Assembly: GCA_030040395.1 (NCBI GenBank)
Contig: JASHTU010000380.1
Location: 1-7,723, forward strand
Source of the DNA: Acidobacteriaceae bacterium
GTDB lineage: Bacteria > Acidobacteriota > Terriglobia > Terriglobales > Acidobacteriaceae
Length of the DNA: 7,723 nucleotides
Direction: 5' to 3'
Part shown: positions 1 through 5,405 of the stretch, one piece after another
How the letters are laid out: each line of letters opens with the position of its first letter
Numbering within the stretch: the first letter of the stretch is position 1
Notes under the pieces: model-generated
What the model was told of the DNA's origin: nothing
The model's database searches: none
What the model saw: only the letters and a program-made list of their open reading frames with translations
Translations under genes and position numbers: made by a program

Positions 1-299
1 TCCACTTTGCCGTTCTCGGTCTGGGTCTGCGCGTCCAGCTTCTGCTGCAACGCGCTCACTTCCTGGCCCATCTTGTTGGCTTGGTCGGCGGTCTGCTGCG
101 CCAGGTTCTGCATCACGCCAAAATGCGAGTCCAGCGTCGACTGCAACCGCTGCACCATGTCCAGCAACTGCTGCACCTGCGTCTGCAGCGCGACCATCTC
201 TTTGGAAACTGCATGCGCGGGTACGCCGGCGGGGGCCAGCACCATGGCGAAGGCCGCCGCCGCTAGAAGGCGATTGCGAGTTTTGTGGTGTATCTGCAT
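1..299 (-). CDS. cpoB: CpoB/YbgF-like periplasmic Tol-Pal accessory protein, N-terminal part (cut by window edge)
   Basis: The window holds the first 99 residues, with no stop before the left edge. Translation from the ATG at 299-297 gives a Sec signal peptide: a basic start (HHKTRNR), a hydrophobic Ala/Leu core at residues 11-24, and a likely cut after AHA at residue 30. Residues 34-95 are rich in Gln, Leu and Met in heptad-like spacing with no helix breakers, as expected of the N-terminal trimerising coiled coil of CpoB. In known CpoB proteins this coiled coil binds TolA and is followed by TPR repeats; the TPR part would lie outside the window. A GGTGGGTGG purine-rich stretch just upstream can serve as ribosome binding site. 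The gene follows pal in the same direction, the usual place for cpoB. Identity rests on position plus the signal and coiled coil; another coiled-coil exported protein is possible. Confidence 0.75.
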   Translation of the reverse strand, partial: MQIHHKTRNRLLAAAAFAMVLAPAGVPAHAVSKEMVALQTQVQQLLDMVQRLQSTLDSHFGVMQNLAQQTADQANKMGQEVSALQQKLDAQTQTENGKV

Positions 300-334
300 G
301 GTCCACCCACCATCATGATAGTGCAAAAATCCTC

Positions 335-366
335 ACCCGGTCCCCGGGTCGCGTCGCCGCGACCCG
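335..366 (-). terminator. Two overlapping GC-rich hairpins followed by a T-run, between pal and cpoB
   Basis: Read on the minus strand, a 9-bp perfect stem with a 4-nt loop (366-358 pairing with 353-345) comes first. A second perfect 6-bp stem with a 3-nt loop (349-344 with 340-335) follows, and then GAGGA and five T residues (329-325). The two hairpins share bases 345-349, so they cannot form together. The second hairpin resembles an intrinsic terminator, with a 5-nt separation before the T-run that is longer than ideal. It could reduce read-through from pal into cpoB or simply be a GC-rich coincidence. Confidence 0.35.
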
Positions 367-446
367 CGCCACCAGGATGAAGGCTGTTGGAGTCATCCAT
401 AAAGTCAAATCGCTTGCGCGAATGGCTTTACTGGCGCCCGGCAGCT

Positions 447-1184
447 TTATTGCTCCATTGCGAAGCCCGCCCGCCGGTTCAACTGCCAGCACTGCTCATT
501 CGACTCGGTGCAGAACGGCTTCTCCTTGCCGTAGCTGATCACGCGAATGCGGCCGGCGGCCACGCCATCCGTCACCAGCGCATTCTTCGCCGCGTTGGCG
601 CGGTTCTGGCCCAGCGCCAGGTTGTACTCGTCCGATCCGCGCTCGTCGCAGTAACCGCCGATGACGATTTTGATGTCCGGATGGCTCGCCAGGTAGCTCG
701 CGTCCTTTGACAGCGTGGTCGCCGCGTCGCTGCGGATGTCAGCCGTGTCGTAATCGAAGAAAATATCCTGCACATTGGCCTTGAACTCATCCGCCGCGCT
801 CATCCCGGTGGTCGGCACCGCCACTGCCGGCGGCGCATTCACCGTAACCGTCGCCGACGCGTCGGCCGTGCCGCCATCGCCGCTCGCCGTCAGATGATAG
901 GTCGTCGTCTGCGTCGGGGTCACCGTCTTCACGCCCGTCGACGGCACCGGGCCTATGCCATCAATCGAAATCGTGTTCGCGTCGGTCGTACGCCAGGCCA
1001 GTTGCACCTGGTCGCCGGCCGAAATCACTGTGGGCGTCGCCGTCAATTGCGCTGTCGGCGCAGGCGCCGTCGTCGGAGGAGCGGTCGCGGCGGGCGGAAC
1101 TGGCTGCTTTTTCTTGCAACCCACCACGGCAAACAAGGCAACAAATAGGAGAACGGGCACAAACCTGCGATATCTTCGGTTCAA
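447..1184 (-). CDS. pal: Pal, peptidoglycan-associated outer-membrane lipoprotein with an extra Ig-like domain
   Basis: Pal anchors the outer membrane to peptidoglycan and exchanges between peptidoglycan and TolB. The 245-residue product begins with a lipoprotein signal: RRYRR, a hydrophobic core, and a lipobox ending V-V-G-C with Cys23 as the lipidated residue. Lysines follow Cys23, compatible with outer-membrane sorting. A Pro/Thr/Ala linker (28-45) leads to a beta-rich Ig-like domain at about 46-117. The OmpA-like domain is at about 130-245, with the motif GYCDERGS, then YNLALGQNRA. Asp180 and Arg195 match the diaminopimelate-binding pair of OmpA-family domains. Cys225 and Cys232 sit where many Pal proteins have a disulfide. 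The TTG at 1184-1182 is chosen because AGAAGGAG lies 7 nt upstream and it puts the lipoprotein signal at the N terminus. The frame stays open to 1436, but those 84 extra codons include a 15-bp tandem repeat and would bury the signal peptide. Confidence 0.93.
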   Translation of the reverse strand: MNRRYRRFVPVLLFVALFAVVGCKKKQPVPPAATAPPTTAPAPTAQLTATPTVISAGDQVQLAWRTTDANTISIDGIGPVPSTGVKTVTPTQTTTYHLTASGDGGTADASATVTVNAPPAVAVPTTGMSAADEFKANVQDIFFDYDTADIRSDAATTLSKDASYLASHPDIKIVIGGYCDERGSDEYNLALGQNRANAAKNALVTDGVAAGRIRVISYGKEKPFCTESNEQCWQLNRRAGFAMEQ

Positions 1185-1287
1185 TGGAATACTCCTTCTG
1201 GAATTTATAGAGATTTTCGCGGATGATCCGTCATTCGAGCCTCTGAAGCCCCGCAGCCGCGCCTGCCTTCTCGATCTCGCATCTTTC

Positions 1288-1344
1288 CAGGCCCTGCTCC
1301 CCAAGGCCCTGCTCTGCAAGGCCCTGCTCCCCAAGGCCCTGCTC
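1288..1344. repeat. 15-bp tandem repeat, four copies
   Basis: The core GGCCCTGCTC begins at 1290, 1305, 1320 and 1335, an exact 15-nt period. The 5-nt spacers are CCCAA, TGCAA and CCCAA, so copies 1 and 3 are identical over the full unit. The array lies about 100 nt upstream of the pal start. Because 15 is a multiple of three, the array leaves the long open frame upstream of pal intact, but nothing suggests it is translated. It could be a slippage-prone minisatellite or a repeated binding site; the sequence does not decide. Confidence 0.85.
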
Positions 1345-1466
1345 ATTGACCGGCAAGACAGTTGAACGGCAAACGGACGCATCTCGGCACTGGCCGATGT
1401 CCCCGTGAAAAAAGTTGAGGTTAAGGCCGGCCGCATCCTGCCTGCGTCACCGGCCCCCGAACTGCC

Positions 1467-1492
1467 CTTCTCCGCGAAAAGAGCCGGAGAAG
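1467..1492. other. Perfect 8-bp stem-loop in the tolB-pal intergenic region
   Basis: CTTCTCCG (1467-1474) pairs perfectly with CGGAGAAG (1485-1492) across a 10-nt loop. The only T-rich tail (TTTGTTG) is on the plus-strand side, where there is no gene to terminate. In the minus-strand tolB-pal transcript it would be a structured element about 70 nt after the tolB stop, possibly affecting 3'-end stability. Function unknown. Confidence 0.5.
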
Positions 1493-1560
1493 TTTGTTGC
1501 GATTAAGGACCCAATTCCAGCGAATCTAACACCCTCATTTGCCGCGACCGCATCCGCGGT

Positions 1561-2904
1561 TCACTTCGAACTCCAGTTAGGCATAAAGTTGTTGCCCGTG
1601 TGCGTTAACTGCTGCTGATGCGTTCCATCGGCCAGCATCGTCCAGATCTGCGTCCGCCCGCCGATGGTGCGCTCGAAGACGATGTGCCGCCCATCCGGCG
1701 ACCACGACGGAAAATCGTTGCTCCCTGACTCGTGCGTCGCCTGCAGCCACTGCATGGAGGCAATATTAAACACGTAAATGTCCTGCGCGCCCGGATCACC
1801 CGGCCCGTACTTGCGGTTCCAACTGAAGGTCAGCAGGCTGCCGTTCGGAGCCCAGGAGGGAGAAACCGCATAACCTCCATCCGTCATCCGCTGCACGTTC
1901 GAGCCATCCTGGCCCATGATGTAAATCTGCGGCTCGCCGGTCCGCCCGCTGATAAAGGCGATCTGCGCATCGGTCTTCGGATCCCACGTCGGCGAAGTGT
2001 CGACGCCGAACGAAGTAACCTGGTGCGGGCTGCCCCCATCCGCGCCCGCAACCCAAATCTCCGGATGCCCCGACCGCGCTGAAGAAAACGCAATCTTCGT
2101 TCCGTCTGACGACCACGCCGGCGACTGGTTGCTCCCGCTCACCCCGCCCCCGGGAAAACTCACCAGCCGGCCCAGGTCGAGCGAATACATCCGGATCGCC
2201 CAGCCATTTCGCTCCAGCGAAGCAAAGGCAATCCGCGAATTGTCCGGCGACACCCGCGGCGAAAGCGAGATGGTGCCCAGATGCGTGATCTGGCGCTGAT
2301 TCGACCCGTCGTAATCCATCACCCAGATTTCTTTCGCGCCGGTGCGCGAGCTCACAAAGTAAATCTTGGTCTCGCAGATGCCGTTAATCCCCCCGCCGAG
2401 CCGGTAGATAATCGCATCCGCGAACCGGTGCGCAATGGTGCGCGCCATGTCCTCGTTCGCAGTTTCGTCGTATTGCTGGTTGAGCACTTGCGGGTTCGCG
2501 GTGTTGCGCGCATCGTCCAGCCAGCCGGAAACCACCAACCGGCCGTTATTCACGGCAAATCCGCCAAACGCCACCATCGCCGCATCCGCCGGAGACGCCG
2601 ACCACTGGCTCAGCACCATCTCCTGCGGCGAGCCCGGCATCGTCTGCGGAGCCAGGCTCTTCGACACCATTTCGAAGATTCCCGCATTGTTCAGGTCGTT
2701 AAACAGCGTGCCGTCAAAAACGGCTTTCAGCGGCTGGGTCTGCGGGTCGCTGCCCCCCGGCTTGAAATCGGCAACCGCCAGCCGGATGCTGGTGTTGCTT
2801 AAGTTGGTTCCCGTGTGAACCCAGTCCTGAGCGGCTGATTCTTGTGTCGGAAACCACGCCAGGGTCAGCAAAAAGAGAGGCCAAACCCGCCAGATTGCCT
2901 TCAT
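1561..2904 (-). CDS. tolB: TolB, periplasmic beta-propeller of the Tol-Pal system
   Basis: TolB is a periplasmic protein that binds Pal and receives the pull of TolA. From the ATG at 2904-2902 the product is 447 residues, close to the family's usual 430-450. Residues 1-25 are a Sec signal peptide (MKAIWR, hydrophobic core, cut near SAAQ). The N-terminal TolB domain covers about 38-175, with the conserved-looking RLAVADFKPG start and a GTLFNDLNNAGIF segment. From about 178 to the end are PD40-type propeller blades, recognisable as repeats of SPRVSPDNSRIAF (216), SPAWSSDGTKIAF (261), SPTWDPKTDAQIAF (304), SPSWAPNGSLLTF (348), FPSWSPDGRHIVF (398) and a final MPNW at 441. The intervening strands carry EIWV/QIYIM and DGS motifs. 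AGGAAGGA lies 11 nt upstream of the ATG, a rather long spacing. The same frame is open up to a GTG at 3150, but that longer form would put 82 non-conserved-looking residues before the signal peptide. Confidence 0.95.
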   Translation of the reverse strand: MKAIWRVWPLFLLTLAWFPTQESAAQDWVHTGTNLSNTSIRLAVADFKPGGSDPQTQPLKAVFDGTLFNDLNNAGIFEMVSKSLAPQTMPGSPQEMVLSQWSASPADAAMVAFGGFAVNNGRLVVSGWLDDARNTANPQVLNQQYDETANEDMARTIAHRFADAIIYRLGGGINGICETKIYFVSSRTGAKEIWVMDYDGSNQRQITHLGTISLSPRVSPDNSRIAFASLERNGWAIRMYSLDLGRLVSFPGGGVSGSNQSPAWSSDGTKIAFSSARSGHPEIWVAGADGGSPHQVTSFGVDTSPTWDPKTDAQIAFISGRTGEPQIYIMGQDGSNVQRMTDGGYAVSPSWAPNGSLLTFSWNRKYGPGDPGAQDIYVFNIASMQWLQATHESGSNDFPSWSPDGRHIVFERTIGGRTQIWTMLADGTHQQQLTHTGNNFMPNWSSK

Positions 2905-3139
2905 GCGATGAGCGATCCTTCCTGCCGGATGCCGGATGATCGTGCGCGCGGCCTCGAATGGGCCTAATTTTGAGGACGCAGAAACCGCCAAAACGTCACC
3001 CCCAAAAGCGTGACCTCGAAGATGGATGAAATGGACTTTGCGCTTGCAACCGCCGGGCGGCTTGCGGTCCGGACAACACCCGCCGGGCAAAAACTCGTCG
3101 CGCGCGAACCAGACAAAAGGCGTTCCCAGCTCAACTTCC

Positions 3140-3928
3140 CTAGTATTCACAATAATAAGAAACCTTCAGCGTACTTTGATTATAAGCTCCCGGCAGCGGC
3201 CCAAAGGTGTCCACGCGCTGTACGGCGCGTTCGCAGGATAGATCCAGCGTGGGGCTGCCGCTCGAGCGGTCCAGTTGCAGGCTGCTCGGACTGCCGTCGC
3301 GGTGAACGGTAAAAATCAGGTAAACCCGCGCCCCGCGCGGCGTCCGCGGATCCACTTCCTGCTTGAACCAGCTATTCGCCATCTTGCGGTTGATCTGGTC
3401 CACGTACCACCCGAAGCGGCTGGCGAAATCGTTGTCGCCCACCGTCGTTGGCCCGTTCGACGCCATGGCCGGCTGCGTGGCGCGCGGCAAAACTGAACCC
3501 GCCTGCTCGCCGTACGCGGCGCGGTTTTGTTGCGGAACCGGCTGATGCTGCTGCGTCTTCGGCCTCGTCTGCGGCTTCGGTTTCACCCGCTTGCCCGGAA
3601 TCGGAATCGCCTTCTCGTCCACCTGCTGCATTTTCTTCGGGCTGAGCTGGGCCGGAGCTTCGCTTGGGGTTTCCGTGGCCAGCACGTTCTGGTTCACTTC
3701 TTTGGCCGGCAACGGCAATGCGCTGCTCACCAGGTTCACCTGCATGGCCCCGCCCAGTCCCCGGTTGCCCCAGATGTCGTGACGGAACAGTCCGCTCACA
3801 ATTCCATAAAGCACCAGCGCCGCAATCAATCCTCCGTGCAACGCCAGCGAGCTCATCGCCGGCCGCGCCAGCGACTCCGGCGTCAGTTCCCTTTCCAATT
3901 GCTCGCCGCGTTCCAAAACGGTGTTCAT
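3140..3928 (-). CDS. TolA/TonB-like energy-transducing protein of the Tol-Pal cluster
   Basis: By position between tolR and tolB this is the TolA counterpart, which couples the TolQR motor to TolB-Pal. The 262-residue product has a cytoplasmic N-terminus (1-24), one transmembrane helix at about 27-48, a periplasmic linker with Pro/Lys/Gln-rich stretches (about 85-135, including KRVKPKPQTRPK) and a compact C-terminal domain at about 165-262. Ser27-x3-His31 at the start of the helix matches the S-x3-H pattern by which TonB and TolA contact their motor. The C-terminal domain (YVDQINRKMANSW, RVYLIFTVHRDGS, then SCERAVQRV) resembles TonB/TolA C-terminal folds. It is far shorter than enterobacterial TolA (about 420 residues) and lacks the long Ala/Lys-rich helix. 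The ATG lies 6 nt after the tolR stop, so it is probably translationally coupled; the Shine-Dalgarno is weak. Role is secure from context; whether to call it TolA or TonB is a naming matter. Confidence 0.88.
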   Translation of the reverse strand: MNTVLERGEQLERELTPESLARPAMSSLALHGGLIAALVLYGIVSGLFRHDIWGNRGLGGAMQVNLVSSALPLPAKEVNQNVLATETPSEAPAQLSPKKMQQVDEKAIPIPGKRVKPKPQTRPKTQQHQPVPQQNRAAYGEQAGSVLPRATQPAMASNGPTTVGDNDFASRFGWYVDQINRKMANSWFKQEVDPRTPRGARVYLIFTVHRDGSPSSLQLDRSSGSPTLDLSCERAVQRVDTFGPLPGAYNQSTLKVSYYCEY

Positions 3929-3934
3929 GCCGCC

Positions 3935-4378
3935 CTAGTCCCCACCGTTGCCGCCCGCACGGCCCTTCGTCTCCAGCGGCTGTGTCACAATCGACACGTT
4001 CGTGATCCCCGACTGCTTCACCGCGTCCATCACCGTGGCGAAGGCTCCAAACGGCACCGTCTGGTCAGAGCGCAAATAGATCGACTGGTGCGCCGGATCC
4101 ACACCCGCCTGGTGCAGCCGCGCCGGCAAATCGTGAATGTTGATGGGCTGATCGTTCAGAAAAATATCCTGGTCCTTGTCGATCGTCACCACCATCCGTT
4201 GCTCGGTGATCTCCTTCACCGTCCGCGTCTTGGGCACGTTCACTTCGATCCCCGACTGCAGAACCGGCTCGGTGATCATAAAAATCACCAGCAGCACCAG
4301 CACCACGTCCACCAGCGGCGTAATGTTGATCTCCGCCAGCGACGAGCGCGTCTGGCCGTTGTTATTTGTAAAAGCCAC
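3935..4378 (-). CDS. tolR: TolR, ExbD/TolR-family proton-channel subunit
   Basis: TolR is the inner-membrane partner of TolQ and helps convert proton flow into force on TolA. The 147-residue product has a short cytoplasmic N-terminus, a single transmembrane helix at about 18-37 containing the family hallmark EINITPLVDVVLVLLVIF, and a periplasmic domain from about 45 to 135. Asp24 in the helix aligns with the essential proton-carrying Asp of TolR/ExbD (Asp23 in E. coli TolR). The start is a GTG at 4378-4376, supported by GGAGAGG 6 nt upstream and by placing the helix at the expected distance from the N-terminus. It lies 56 nt downstream of tolQ and 6 nt upstream of the TolA/TonB-like gene. The tail after residue 135 (ETKGRAGGNGGD) looks disordered. 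Confidence 0.95.
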   Translation of the reverse strand: MAFTNNNGQTRSSLAEINITPLVDVVLVLLVIFMITEPVLQSGIEVNVPKTRTVKEITEQRMVVTIDKDQDIFLNDQPINIHDLPARLHQAGVDPAHQSIYLRSDQTVPFGAFATVMDAVKQSGITNVSIVTQPLETKGRAGGNGGD

Positions 4379-4434
4379 GTCGCGCCTCTCCGGCCATCAC
4401 GGCCTTGGCCTCCGGCGTGGGCGCCCGGCGGTCG

Positions 4435-5217
4435 TTACTTGAAAACGCCACGCTCGGCCTCCCGCGGAAAATCGCCGGCCGCCCGTTGCGGCGCCGGAGC
4501 CTGCGCCCGCACCGGCATCTCCTCCAGCGAGTTCAGCAGCTCGCGGCAAAAATCGTCGATGGCCGCGGCAAACACCCGGATGCGCGCCGCGAACTGGTTG
4601 TACGCCACCACCGCCGGCACGGCTACAAACAGACCCGCCGCCGTGGTAATCAGCGCCTCCGCAATGCCCGGCGCCACCGCCCGCAGCGTCGCCGCGCCCG
4701 CCTGGCCCAACCCGCTGAATGCGTCCACTACCCCCATCACGGTGCCGAACAGCCCCACAAACGGGCTCGTGGCCCCAATCGTCGCCAGCCACGTCATCCG
4801 TCGCTCCAGCGTGGTCACTGCTTCGCTCGACGCCGTTTGCGCCGTCCGCTCCAGCGGCGCCAGATTCTGCGGCGGACCCGAACCGCCCGTCTGCCGCCGG
4901 TAGGTCTCGTAAACATCCTCAAAGACCTGCGCCAGCGGGCTCGCCGGGTATCCCTCCGTCAGCGCCGCAATCTCCTGCAGCCGCGTCGCCTTGCGAAACG
5001 CCCGCACAAACCGGCGGCTCTCCTTGGTCGCCCTGCTGAACATCGACATCTTGCCGAAGATCACCGTCCACGAGTACAGGCTGGCGAATAGCAGCAACAC
5101 CAACACGCCGATGGCGATCGGCCCGATGTCGCTCATCATATGGGCCAGCGCGCTAAAGCCCTGCGTGCTTACCGGCGCCGGGCCCGCGCCGCTGTCAGCC
5201 TGCAATACATACACCAA
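4435..5217 (-). CDS. tolQ: TolQ, MotA/TolQ/ExbB-family proton-channel subunit
   Basis: TolQ forms the pentameric inner-membrane channel that works with TolR. From the TTG at 5217 the product is 260 residues. It has three membrane segments at about 32-54, 144-167 and 182-206. The family's most conserved stretches are present: GATSPFVGLFGTVMGVVDAF in helix 2 and APGIAEALITTAAGLFVAVP in helix 3. A cytoplasmic loop lies between helices 1 and 2, and a Pro/Ala-rich tail follows residue 235. The start is uncertain. The TTG (or the GTG next to it) has no Shine-Dalgarno at normal distance, while GAGGTGA at 5245-5239 sits 6 nt before an in-frame ATT (5232) and 9 nt before a CTG (5229). Use of those would add 4-5 residues. 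The in-frame TGA at 5241-5239 caps the gene. It is the first gene of the tol-pal cluster. Confidence 0.94.
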   Translation of the reverse strand: MVYVLQADSGAGPAPVSTQGFSALAHMMSDIGPIAIGVLVLLLFASLYSWTVIFGKMSMFSRATKESRRFVRAFRKATRLQEIAALTEGYPASPLAQVFEDVYETYRRQTGGSGPPQNLAPLERTAQTASSEAVTTLERRMTWLATIGATSPFVGLFGTVMGVVDAFSGLGQAGAATLRAVAPGIAEALITTAAGLFVAVPAVVAYNQFAARIRVFAAAIDDFCRELLNSLEEMPVRAQAPAPQRAAGDFPREAERGVFK

Positions 5218-5361
5218 CGCCGCAGTCAGAATCGGGGTTCACCTCATTATCCACGGTATCAGATGCAATTCCGCCCTCCAAGGGATTGATCCCGCGCGCC
5301 CGCCGTGCAAAACTCCGCCAAATCCTTGATCCCGAACCGGATACCCAACCCCCTCCGTTCG

Positions 5362-5370
5362 TGCTATGCT
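5362..5370 (+). promoter_or_regulatory. Possible extended -10 element for recN
   Basis: TGC followed by TATGCT forms an extended -10 (TGn plus a 4/6 match to TATAAT). It would start transcription near 5377 and leave a leader of about 30 nt before the recN ATG. No -35 box is recognisable at the usual distance. No GAAC-N4-GTTC type LexA box is seen, although recN is SOS-controlled in many bacteria. Confidence 0.3.
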
Positions 5371-5405
5371 GCGCTCGGATTTCTGTCTCACCTGGGGCCT
5401 TGCCC

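Larger units (their letters stand above)
1185..1560. other. 376-nt tolB-pal intergenic region
   Basis: No convincing gene is seen here on either strand. It contains the Shine-Dalgarno of pal (AGAAGGAG just above 1190), a four-copy 15-bp tandem repeat (1288-1344), a small TCGGC/GCCGA hairpin (1384-1397), a perfect 8-bp hairpin (1467-1492) and a 5-bp CCGCG/CGCGG dyad (1542-1559). None of the hairpins is followed by a T-run in the minus direction, so no terminator is called. A TATAAA at about 1208 on the minus strand lies too close to the Shine-Dalgarno to be a usable -10 box. Confidence 0.6.

Noticed and set aside
1200..1240. TATAAA on the minus strand as a pal promoter
   Set aside because: The Shine-Dalgarno begins about 4 nt after it, so a transcript started from it would lack the ribosome binding site; no good -35 box is present.
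1185..1436. 84-codon N-terminal extension of pal
   Set aside because: It would bury the lipoprotein signal, includes the 15-bp tandem repeat, and is far from the Shine-Dalgarno that fits the TTG at 1184.
3527..4903. Long plus-strand open frame (458 codons) opposite the TolA/TonB-like gene, tolR and tolQ
   Set aside because: The Arg/His-rich product spans three well-supported opposite-strand genes and their gaps; it is a GC-bias shadow.
5334..5362. GAAC ... GTTC in the recN upstream region as a LexA box
   Set aside because: The half-sites are about 20 nt apart, not the 4 nt (GAAC-N4-GTTC) or 7 nt of known LexA sites.
5286..5405. 40-codon N-terminal extension of RecN
   Set aside because: The family N-terminus begins exactly at the ATG at 5406; the extension is Pro/Arg-rich and overlaps the likely promoter.
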